64,000 nucleotides of DNA from positions 1 to 64,000 of the forward strand of contig CAYQTA010000036.1 in the NCBI GenBank assembly GCA_964420365.1, read 5' to 3'. The notes under the pieces were generated by a model. The model was not told the origin of the DNA and ran no database searches. It saw only the letters and a program-made list of their open reading frames with translations. Within the stretch, counting starts at the first letter, position 1; the number at the start of each line of letters is the position of its first letter. Source of the DNA: JAMOQA01 sp964420365. GTDB lineage: Bacteria; Acidobacteriota; Polarisedimenticolia; J045. Below, in pieces: positions 16,931 to 24,221 of the stretch. The position numbers and the translations under genes are program-made.

Positions 16931-17911
16931 TCACCAGGTGCCGCGGGGGGGCACGTCCCGGCGCCAGGGCCCCCACCGGCCGGTGCGCCGTCGGTCCTCG
17001 CGGCGCTTCGCGAGGGCCCGGCGGAACGGCCCCCGCCAACGCCGCAGCTCCCGGAAGACCCCCGGCCGCTTCAGGGCGGCGAGCGCCCACTGGGCGGCCT
17101 CCCGGGCAAGGATCCAGGGGAGGTCCCGCAGGACCGCGCCGAGGCGGTCGTGGCGGAGCATCGCGAGGTAGCGGTTCTTGAGCACGTGGGAGAGCAGGTG
17201 CGGGGGCAGCTCGAACGCCAGTCCGCCGAGGCCGGCCTTCTTCCCACCGGTCCGCAGGTGGACCGCGCGGGCATCCGGCACGTGGACCGCGCGCCAGCCC
17301 GCCCGCCAGGCCCGCCATCCGACCTCCAGGTCCTCGTGCCAGGCGAAGTAGTCCCGGTCGAACAGGTCCTCGCCATCGGCGATGTCGTCGACCATCTCGC
17401 GGCGGTAACAGGCGGCCGCGCCGCACGCGGCGAGGACCGGCCCGGGACGGTCCCGGCGCGGGTCGTGGGGCCGCCCGTATCCCCGGTCGATCGTCTTCCG
17501 GGACCGGGCGAGGAACTGCCCCGAGGAATCGACCGTGCGCCGGTCCGGCCGGAGCAGCAGGGGGGCCACGATCCCGACCCGCGGATCGACGGCGAACGCC
17601 TCCCGCACCGCATCGGCGAACCCCGGGTCGAGGCGCACGTCCGGGTTCTGGAGGACGAGGATCTCTCCCTCCACGAGGCGCAGCGCCCGGTCGTAGCCCC
17701 CGGCGTAGCCCAGGTTCTCGTGGAACCGGACGATCCGCACCCTGTCCCCGAACTCCCGCGCGAGCACGAGGGTGGTGTCGTCGGTCGAGGCGTTGTCGTA
17801 GACCAGGACCTCCGTGCCCGGTCCCTGCGCCAGCGCGGAACGCACCGCGTCCGGCGCCAGGTCGCGGTGGTTCCAGGTGAGGATCACGAAGCTGACGACG
17901 GGCCGGCTCAA
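16931..17911 (-). CDS. Family 2 glycosyltransferase (rhamnosyltransferase-like)
   Basis: This 326-residue GT-A enzyme has VSFVILTWNHRD at the start, VLVYDNASTDDT near residue 40, ILVLQNPDVRLDPGF near 90 (the DxD-like metal site) and DYFAWHEDLEVGWRAWRAGW near 190. A basic C-terminal tail suggests contact with the membrane. The start is TTG at 17911, because GGGAGGAGG stands five bases upstream and the nucleotide-binding strand begins within seven codons; no ATG or GTG offers this. It belongs to the polysaccharide block, 70 bases after the O-antigen-ligase-like gene. Confidence 0.85.
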   Translation of the reverse strand: MSRPVVSFVILTWNHRDLAPDAVRSALAQGPGTEVLVYDNASTDDTTLVLAREFGDRVRIVRFHENLGYAGGYDRALRLVEGEILVLQNPDVRLDPGFADAVREAFAVDPRVGIVAPLLLRPDRRTVDSSGQFLARSRKTIDRGYGRPHDPRRDRPGPVLAACGAAACYRREMVDDIADGEDLFDRDYFAWHEDLEVGWRAWRAGWRAVHVPDARAVHLRTGGKKAGLGGLAFELPPHLLSHVLKNRYLAMLRHDRLGAVLRDLPWILAREAAQWALAALKRPGVFRELRRWRGPFRRALAKRREDRRRTGRWGPWRRDVPPRGTW

Positions 17912-17981
17912 CGGCCTCCTCCCTTTCCGGGCACACCCCCGGGGCGATTCTGCCCGATCCCGACCGCCGGGGGAACGACCC

Positions 17982-20900
17982 TCACCGGGACCGCAGCGCG
18001 AGCAGGTCGAGCCCATAGGGAGAAACCTCTCCCCGCTCCACCCGTTCCCGCAGGGGAGCGAGCCGACGCGCCAGCTCGTCCTCCAGGAGGCGGGCTTCCG
18101 CCGCCCGGCCCTCCTCCCGCAGCAGGCGCGCGAGATCCCGGGCCCCGCCGACGAAGCAGGGTTCGAGCGCGAGGGCAAGCCGCAGGTCGTCCTCCCCGCG
18201 CCGGGTGTCCCCGAGATGGAGGGCGAGCCGGGCCCGGGCGCGCCGGGTGAAAACGTCCCGTGGAGCCCGGGCGAGGGCGGCCCCCCACCCGCCGAGCGCC
18301 GCCCGGCACGTGTCTCGCTCGCCGAGGATGCCGCGGCAGGCCGCGTCGAGGAGGCGCGCGCGTTCTCGCCAGGGAGCCGGGTCCACCGACGCCTGCCGCG
18401 CGGCCCGCTCGAGCCGGACGAGCCCGAGCGCGAGGCGACGGTCCGGCCGGCCGCCCGGCAGCCGGGCCGCCGCCAGGTGGAACGACGACCGGACCGGGTC
18501 CAGGCGGGCGGCGAGGACCGGGCGGCCGAGCCGAGCCATGCGCCACGCCGCCCACGGGAGCAGTTCTCCCGCGACAAGCCCGGTGGCAAGGGCAGCGAGG
18601 AACAGGGTCGCCGCGACCGGGCCCGGGCGGAACCGCGGTCCCGGACCGGCATCGGCTCCCGCGAGGGCACCGAGCAGCAGCACGGTTGCGAGGGCGACGA
18701 CCGGGCGGGCGGTCACCAGGTCGTCGACCAGTCCGTGGGCGGCGAACGCCGCGAGGGGGACGAGGCAGGCGAGCAGGGCCGCCCGGTCGGCGCCCCGGGC
18801 CCGGCGCAGTGCGCCGAGACCCCTTCCTGCGACCACCGCCAGGACGGCGAGAAGGACGAGCCCTGCCGGGATCCCGAGGTAGAGGAAGATCCCCAGCAGG
18901 TCGGCATGGGGTCCCCGGAACACCCGTTCCCAGCGGGCAAACTCCCCGGGCGCCGGGATGGCGAACCGCGCCGCGGCCGGTCCGAAGGCCCCGGGCCCCC
19001 AGCCGAGGAGCGGACGCTCCCCCAGTGCCTCGAGGGAGGCGTGCCAGATCTCGAGACGTGTCCAGGCAAACGGCACCCCGGCCCGGAACCGAAGCCAGAC
19101 GGCCCCGAGACCGGCCAGGCCGCCCGCCACCAGGAGGGCGGTCGCCCACCGGCGGGCCCGGGAGGACCCGGCCGCGAGGAGCAGGACCGCGATGCCCGCC
19201 GCGAAGGCGAGGAGGCTGGCGCGCGCCCCCCCGAGGAGCCCGAGGGTGGAGAGGACGCCTCCCGCCGCCGCGAGGGGCCGGTGGCCGCGATCGCCCGCGA
19301 GTCCGAGGGTCACGAGGGCGAGCCCGGCCGCAACGAGGAACGTGCCCAGGTGCCCGGGGTGAAGAAAGCCGGCGGCCGGGCGGGCTCCCTCGTCGAGGAC
19401 GAACCGCTGCACCAGCCACCACGCTGCCGGTGGCGCCGCCGCCGCCCCGAGAATCCCGGCCAGCGTGCGGGGCCACTCCCGGTACCGGGACGCCAGTCCC
19501 CAGGAGAGCGTCCCGGCCGCCACCGCGGCCGCGAGGGAGAACCAGCCGTCCCGGGCCGCGGCCCGCACCGGGGCAACGGCCGCGGGCACCGCGGCCGCGG
19601 CGAGCACGAGCCCCCCGAGGGCGAGCGGCAGGAGCGGCCAGTCCCGGTTCTCCCGCCGGGGGAACACCGCGGCAAGGACCGCGACGACGAGGACGACCAC
19701 GCGTCCCATCCGTGCACCCGGGAGAGCGCCCCCTTCCCCCCAGCATGCGAGCACCAGGAGGAACCCGAGCGCCAGGGCCTCTGCCGGTGCCCCCTCCCGC
19801 GGCGGCCGGAGCCAGCGGAGCGCGGTCCACGCGGCCAGGCCGAGCAGGAGCACCAGCAGCAGGTCCCCCCCCGTGGGCACCGGCCCCCGGACCGGGAACC
19901 GGCGTTCCCACCCGGGCAGGCCCGCGTTTGCCTCGAAGAGCCCCGCCCGGCGGAACGCCTCCTCCGCCGCCTTCACCTTCTTCCGGAGTCGCGGATCGGC
20001 CGGGTGGCGGAACGCGGCGAGCTCCCAGGCCCGCCAGGCGTCGGCCGGCCGGCCCTCCGCGGCCCGGAGGTCCCCGAGGAAGTGCCAGGGAGCCGGGGAC
20101 TCGGGATCGAGGGCGAGGAGCCGGGAGGCCAGCGTTTCCGCCCGGGCCCGTGCCGCCGCGTCCCCCGCGCGCACGGGAGCGAGCTGCAGGCGGGCGGCCC
20201 GGAGGGTGCGGTGGACGTCCCAGGGAGCTGCCGCGGCCGCGGAGAACGCGCGGACCGGGTCGCCCTCTGCCGCCTCGAGACCCCGCTGTGCCGCCGCGAC
20301 CCCGAGCCAGCCGAGGGCAACCGGGACGAGCGCCGTGACCGCCAGCCAGGCGGACAGCCGGGATCGCGAGGCATCCTCCCCGGTCGGCCACAGGAGACCG
20401 GCCAGGGCCGCCGCCGGGACGGCGATCCCCGGCAGGTAGAGGGTGAAATCGACCAGGTTGTGGACGACGAACGCGACGATCCCCGCGGCGATCCAGCGGT
20501 CCGGCCCGGAGAGGCCCCGGAGCCTCCGGTGAAGGGCCCATCCTCCGAGCAGGAGCAGCGCGAGGGCCGGGATGCCCCCCTCGGCGAGCAACTGCAGCCA
20601 GGAATCGTGGGCGTAGATCGTCTCCGCATCGCCGGGCCGGCGGAACCGCGGGTAGATCGCCCCGAAGGCGCCGGGACCGATCCCGGCCGTCGGTCGCTCC
20701 GTCGCCGCGAGGACGGCCCCCCGCCAGTTGCCCACCCGGAGGTGGAGCGGGTGATCCGGTCGACCGAGGTCGAGCAGGTTCCGGGGACGCACCGCGACGA
20801 AGGTTGTCGCCAGGAGGAGGACGGCGAGAAGGAGCCCCGCCCGGACGCGCCAGGAGAGCCGCCGAGCCCGCGGTACCAGCAGGTAGGCTCCGGCGACGAG

Positions 20901-21557
20901 GAGGGAGAGAAGGCCCCCCATCGAGCCGGTCAGCACGAGGCCGAGCCCGGCCAGGACGATCCCGGCGGCCGCGAGGAGCGCGGCCGGCGTCCGGCCCCGC
21001 TCCGCCAACAGGGCCCCACCGGCGGACAGGGCGAGGACGAGGGCCCCGGCCAGGGCGGCGGGCACGACGTGCGTGCCGAAGGGACGCCCTTCCGCGAGCC
21101 GGCACACCATCGCTTCGGGCAGCCCGAGGGCCCGGGCGGCCTCCGCCTGCCGGGCGAGCAGGCCCGCCTTCTGGACGATCGCCAGGATCCCCTGCCCCGC
21201 CCCAGCCCCGAGGAGGGCGGCGAGGAGCCAGCGCCGCCCCCGCGCCGCGACCGACGCGGCCAGGGGAAACACGGCCACCGGGAGGGCGAAGCGGAGCAGC
21301 GTCTCCAGGGTGCGCCCCGGGGAGACCGTGATCGCGAGCGCATACCCCCCGAACGCCAGGACGAGGCCGAGGCCCGGCCCGGTGACGCCGCGCGCGACGG
21401 CCGCGAGGCCCGCGGCCAGCAGAACGGCTACCGCGAACCCCGACTCCGGGTGTACGACCGGCGGGAACGCGAGGGCCAGGGCGGCCGCCACCGCGAGGAA
21501 GGCGCCGGCCACGTCACGCCGCCGCGGACCGGGCACAGTACGTTCCACGATCATCAT
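17982..21557 (-). CDS. Double O-antigen-ligase-like membrane protein with TPR-like tails (1191 aa)
   Basis: Two similar halves are seen. The first (about 1-450) is a multi-helix membrane domain with GIGPGAFGAIYPRF near residue 290 and AHDSWLQLLAEGG just after. The second (about 600-1000) has another set of helices with LGWGPGAFGPAAARF near 850 and GPHADLLGIFLYLG. Both GPGAFG motifs are of the Wzy_C / O-antigen ligase kind. Each half is followed by an Ala/Arg-rich helical region resembling TPRs (about 470-560 and 1060-1190). Family members usually have one ligase domain and 400-800 residues. It should polymerise or ligate lipid-linked glycan at the periplasmic face. The ATG at 21557 has no ribosome site; TAGACT lies seven bases upstream. 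Confidence 0.85.
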   Translation of the reverse strand: MMIVERTVPGPRRRDVAGAFLAVAAALALAFPPVVHPESGFAVAVLLAAGLAAVARGVTGPGLGLVLAFGGYALAITVSPGRTLETLLRFALPVAVFPLAASVAARGRRWLLAALLGAGAGQGILAIVQKAGLLARQAEAARALGLPEAMVCRLAEGRPFGTHVVPAALAGALVLALSAGGALLAERGRTPAALLAAAGIVLAGLGLVLTGSMGGLLSLLVAGAYLLVPRARRLSWRVRAGLLLAVLLLATTFVAVRPRNLLDLGRPDHPLHLRVGNWRGAVLAATERPTAGIGPGAFGAIYPRFRRPGDAETIYAHDSWLQLLAEGGIPALALLLLGGWALHRRLRGLSGPDRWIAAGIVAFVVHNLVDFTLYLPGIAVPAAALAGLLWPTGEDASRSRLSAWLAVTALVPVALGWLGVAAAQRGLEAAEGDPVRAFSAAAAAPWDVHRTLRAARLQLAPVRAGDAAARARAETLASRLLALDPESPAPWHFLGDLRAAEGRPADAWRAWELAAFRHPADPRLRKKVKAAEEAFRRAGLFEANAGLPGWERRFPVRGPVPTGGDLLLVLLLGLAAWTALRWLRPPREGAPAEALALGFLLVLACWGEGGALPGARMGRVVVLVVAVLAAVFPRRENRDWPLLPLALGGLVLAAAAVPAAVAPVRAAARDGWFSLAAAVAAGTLSWGLASRYREWPRTLAGILGAAAAPPAAWWLVQRFVLDEGARPAAGFLHPGHLGTFLVAAGLALVTLGLAGDRGHRPLAAAGGVLSTLGLLGGARASLLAFAAGIAVLLLAAGSSRARRWATALLVAGGLAGLGAVWLRFRAGVPFAWTRLEIWHASLEALGERPLLGWGPGAFGPAAARFAIPAPGEFARWERVFRGPHADLLGIFLYLGIPAGLVLLAVLAVVAGRGLGALRRARGADRAALLACLVPLAAFAAHGLVDDLVTARPVVALATVLLLGALAGADAGPGPRFRPGPVAATLFLAALATGLVAGELLPWAAWRMARLGRPVLAARLDPVRSSFHLAAARLPGGRPDRRLALGLVRLERAARQASVDPAPWRERARLLDAACRGILGERDTCRAALGGWGAALARAPRDVFTRRARARLALHLGDTRRGEDDLRLALALEPCFVGGARDLARLLREEGRAAEARLLEDELARRLAPLRERVERGEVSPYGLDLLALRSR

Positions 21558-21564
21558 GCCGGGC

Positions 21565-21570
21565 AGTCTA
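21565..21570 (-). promoter_or_regulatory. -10-like box directly before the ligase-like gene
   Basis: TAGACT on the minus strand ends seven bases before the ATG at 21557, the spacing expected of a leaderless mRNA. No good -35 is visible. Confidence 0.4.
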
Positions 21571-21639
21571 TCGCGGTCTCGATGCGAAACGCCGGCCCCC
21601 GCGGGGGCCGGCGGCACTCCGCTCGGTTGCACCCCTGTC

Positions 21640-22119
21640 TCAGGTGCCGGTCTCCGGGCTCGCGGAGAACTGGCCGTCCTGGAGCACGATGTCGTTGTCG
21701 AACTGGTCCCTCGTGTCCTTCGTCACGTCCGCCGGGCCGTCCGCCCCGTCCCGCCCGTAGCTCTCGAGGGTGTAGTGACCGCTGGCCATCGAGTAGACGA
21801 TGTCGTTGTTCCAGCCGTCCCGGGTCTCGACGGTGTTGTAGACGTTCTCCCGGAGCACGTCGGCCAGCTCGTCCGCCGAGATCCCGTTGCTGGGCAGGTA
21901 GTTGTTGTCCGTGTTGTACGCCTCGATCGCGGTGGAGAGGTTCCGCATCGTGGCCATCGTCTTCCGTTGACGCGAACGGTCGAGGGCGCTCTGCAGGTTG
22001 ACCACCGCGATCGCGGAGAGGATGCCCACGATGGCGACGCTGATCAGCAGCTCGACCAGGGTGAATCCACGTTCCCCCCGTCGTGCCTCCGGCTGCCGCC
22101 GATGGACTTCCTCGCGCAT
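21640..22119 (-). CDS. Type IV pilin / GspG-like pseudopilin 2
   Basis: This 159-residue prepilin has an 18-residue basic leader cut after G18 (RGERG/FTLVELLISVAIVGILSAIAVV) and E at +5 of the mature chain, followed by the N-terminal helix. The C-terminal half shows the GspG/PulG-type pattern: a DGWNND turn, YTLESYGRDGADG and a final DNDIVLQDG. It is a paralogue of the pilin encoded 72 bases upstream, with the same C-terminal layout. It is probably a pilus subunit processed by an unlinked PilD. The start is ATG 22119; the longer frame reads through the intergenic hairpin and is rejected. Confidence 0.88.
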   Translation of the reverse strand: MREEVHRRQPEARRGERGFTLVELLISVAIVGILSAIAVVNLQSALDRSRQRKTMATMRNLSTAIEAYNTDNNYLPSNGISADELADVLRENVYNTVETRDGWNNDIVYSMASGHYTLESYGRDGADGPADVTKDTRDQFDNDIVLQDGQFSASPETGT

Positions 22120-22138
22120 CGCGTCACCCCCGCCAGAC

Positions 22139-22178
22139 GGGGCGCGGGGTGGGACCGCCACTGGCCCCACCCCGCCCC
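22139..22178 (-). terminator. Strong hairpin between the two pilin genes
   Basis: GGGGC-GGGGTGGG pairs with CCCACCCCGCGCCCC (one bulge) around a 12-base loop on the minus-strand RNA, between the stop of pilin 1 and the start of pilin 2. It has no U-run. It could reduce read-through or protect the 3' end of the pilin 1 message, giving unequal pilin levels; that effect is inference. Confidence 0.5.
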
Positions 22179-22191
22179 GGCATGCCTGCGT

Positions 22192-22662
22192 TTACTGCTG
22201 CTGGCCCTCCGGCCACTGCACGAACGCACCGTCGATGAAGATGATGTCGTCATCGAAGTCGGTGGTCTTCCCACCGGTGGCCGTCGTCTCGGCGCCGTCC
22301 TTGCCGTAGGACCGGATGGTGTAGTCCGAGCCGTCCGAGCCGTACATCAGGTCGTGGCTCCAGCCATCCTGGTCCGGGCACTTCTTGATGTAGATCGGCT
22401 CGAGCCACTGGTCCAGGTTGCCGTTGACCTCGGTCAGGCTCCCGGTGTCGCCCTCGTCCGGGTACTGGTTGTTGTCGACCGAGTACGACTCGACCGCCGT
22501 CCCGATGCTGCGCATGTCGGCCATGGTCCTCTTCTGGCGGGACCGGTCGATCGCGTTCAGCAGGTTCGGGATCGCGATCGCGGCGATGATCCCGATGATC
22601 GCCACCACGATCAGCAGCTCGATCAGGGTGAAGCCTTCCTCCTTGCGTCGCATCACTCGCAT
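22192..22662 (-). CDS. Type IV pilin / GspG-like major subunit 1
   Basis: This 156-residue prepilin has a 10-residue leader (MRVMRRKEEG) cut before F11, then TLIELLIVVAIIGIIAAIAIPNLL with E at +5. The globular domain has DQDGWSHDL, YTIRSYGKDGAE and DFDDDIIFIDG, the calcium-site-like layout of the major pseudopilin GspG and of GspG-like pilins. The ATG at 22662 has a near-perfect AAGGAGGTGA ribosome site, and a sigma-54 promoter lies about 40 bases upstream. It is next to pilR-pilS and part of the long pilus locus, so it is the best candidate for the major pilin (PilA role), although a type II secretion role cannot be excluded. Confidence 0.9.
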   Translation of the reverse strand: MRVMRRKEEGFTLIELLIVVAIIGIIAAIAIPNLLNAIDRSRQKRTMADMRSIGTAVESYSVDNNQYPDEGDTGSLTEVNGNLDQWLEPIYIKKCPDQDGWSHDLMYGSDGSDYTIRSYGKDGAETTATGGKTTDFDDDIIFIDGAFVQWPEGQQQ

Positions 22663-22697
22663 TTGCCGTCACCTCCTTGGAGTGCGCCCTCCATGAA

Positions 22698-22713
22698 AGC
22701 AATCTCTGTGCCA
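22698..22713 (-). promoter_or_regulatory. Sigma-54 (RpoN) promoter of the pilin gene
   Basis: On the minus strand TGGCAC, AGAGA and TTGC follow each other (-24 GG at 22712-22711, -12 GC at 22700-22699), matching the RpoN consensus TGGCAC-N5-TTGC exactly. Transcription would start near 22688 and give a leader of about 25 bases that holds the AAGGAGGTGA ribosome site. The adjacent activator PilR carries the GAFTGA motif needed to act on RpoN. Confidence 0.88.
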
Positions 22714-22807
22714 CGCCTCGGGCTGTCAAGAAAAAACCAGAACCTACGGATTTTCCACCAGTTGAGCGCGGCCCCACCCTTGCCGACCGGGCATCGCGGC
22801 GCCCGGC

Positions 22808-22845
22808 TGACACCCCGTGACGCCCGGGGTGACAACAAGTGTCAC
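22808..22845. promoter_or_regulatory. Candidate PilR enhancer (TGACA/TGTCA repeats)
   Basis: It contains a perfect inverted repeat, GTGACA-N5-TGTCAC (22829-22845), plus a further TGACAC at 22808-22813 and GTGACG at 22817-22822. It sits 100-145 bases upstream of the sigma-54 core promoter, the normal place for an enhancer, and overlaps the pilR stop codon. In Pseudomonas PilR sites contain TGTC; the match here is by that rule only. Confidence 0.6.
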
Positions 22846-24221
22846 GTCCGGTCCCCCGCCGGGACCCCGGCCCCGGTCGCGAGACCGTACTTCTTGGCGA
22901 AGTACCGGAAGGACCGGAAGGTCATCCCGAGCCGCTCCGCGGCCCGGGTCTGGACGCCACCGCACGCCCGGAGGGCCGCTTCCATGTAGCGTCGCCGCTC
23001 CTCCTCGAGGTGCCGCTCCAGGTCGAACGCCCCGGGCGGCAGCTCCCGCGCCCCGGCCGACCCCTCGAGGATCTCCGGCGGCAGGACCTCCGGGACCAGC
23101 GCGTCCCCGGGAGCGAGGGCCACCGCGCGCTCGATCACGTTCTCCAGCTCCCGGACGTTTCCGGGCCAGTCGTGGCGGGCGAGCGCCTCGAGGAATGCGG
23201 GCTCGATCCGCTCGATCCTCCGGCCCATCCGCTCCGCGTGGCGGCGCAGGAAGTGCCGCACGAACTCCGGGAGGTCCTCGCGCCGCTCCCGCAGGGGCGG
23301 CACGTCGATCCGGATCACGTGGATGCGGTAGTAGAGGTCCTCGCGGAACCGCCCCTCCCGGACGAGGGTGGGGAGGTCCCGGTGCGTCGCGGCGATCACC
23401 CGCACGTCCACCGGGATCTCCTGGTCCCCGCCCACGCGGCGCACCTTCCGCTCCTGGAGCACGCGGAGCAGCTTCGCCTGCATCTCCGGAGGCATGTCCC
23501 CGATCTCGTCGAGGAAGAGCGTCCCCCCCCGGGCCGCCTCGAGAAGCCCGCTCCGGGCCCGGTCCGCCCCGGTGAATGCCCCCCGGACGTGGCCGAACAG
23601 CTCCGACTCCAGCAGGTCGGACGGGATCGCCGCGCAGTTGATGCCGACGAACGGGGCCTCCCGCCGGGGGCTCGCCGCGTGGATCGCCCGGGCGATCACC
23701 TCCTTCCCGGTCCCGGACTCGCCGGTGACGAGGACCGTCGAGTCGGTCGGCGCGATCCGGGCGACCATCTCGCGAACCCGGGCGATCGCCTGGCTGTGGC
23801 CGATGATCTCCCGCTCCGCCGCGATCCGCGCCCGCAGGCGCCGGTTCTCGTCCCGCAGCTCCCGGTGACGGAGCGCGCGCCGCACGTGGAGCCGCATCTC
23901 CTCGATGTCGAACGGCTTTTCCAGGTAGTTGACCGCCCCGTGGCGCATCGCCTCGATGGCCGTCTCCTTCGAACCGTACGCCGTGATCACGATGGACGGC
24001 ACTTCCGGCGCGATCTCCTGGACCCGGCGCAGCAGCTCGACGCCGTCCATCCCGGGCATCGCCAGGTCCGTGAGGAGGAGATCGCAGCCCTCGTCGCGAA
24101 GGCGCGCGAGCGCCTCCTCTCCCGAGGAGGCGGCCGTCACCCGGTGGCCGTCCCGGGCGAGGGCGGCCCGCAGCATCTCGCGGATGCCGGGTTCGTCGTC
24201 AACGACGAGAATCAGCGCCAT
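22842..24221 (-). CDS. pilR: Sigma-54-dependent response regulator PilR
   Basis: This 459-residue NtrC-type activator has a receiver (residues 3-115) with D8-D9 and phospho-acceptor D52, and an AAA+ domain (about 138-370) with GESGTGKE (Walker A), the sigma-54 contact loop GAFTGA intact, LFLDEIGDM (Walker B) and the arginine-finger region REDLYYRIHV. The C-terminal Fis-type helix-turn-helix is RAAERLGMTFRSFRYFAKKYGL. It overlaps pilS by 10 bases, and its 3' end holds the likely binding sites for its own target, the pilin promoter. It should switch on pilin transcription when phosphorylated by PilS. Confidence 0.95.
   Translation of the reverse strand: MALILVVDDEPGIREMLRAALARDGHRVTAASSGEEALARLRDEGCDLLLTDLAMPGMDGVELLRRVQEIAPEVPSIVITAYGSKETAIEAMRHGAVNYLEKPFDIEEMRLHVRRALRHRELRDENRRLRARIAAEREIIGHSQAIARVREMVARIAPTDSTVLVTGESGTGKEVIARAIHAASPRREAPFVGINCAAIPSDLLESELFGHVRGAFTGADRARSGLLEAARGGTLFLDEIGDMPPEMQAKLLRVLQERKVRRVGGDQEIPVDVRVIAATHRDLPTLVREGRFREDLYYRIHVIRIDVPPLRERREDLPEFVRHFLRRHAERMGRRIERIEPAFLEALARHDWPGNVRELENVIERAVALAPGDALVPEVLPPEILEGSAGARELPPGAFDLERHLEEERRRYMEAALRACGGVQTRAAERLGMTFRSFRYFAKKYGLATGAGVPAGDRT

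Noticed and set aside
17814..22001. Plus-strand open frame of 1395 codons opposite the ligase-like gene
   Set aside because: Composition is Gly/Arg/Glu/Pro-rich with no domain. The minus frame has clear membrane helices and motifs.
22701..22729. TTGACA and GAGATT as a sigma-70 promoter for the pilin gene
   Set aside because: The -10 is poor, and the overlapping sigma-54 element is an exact consensus match next to its activator gene.
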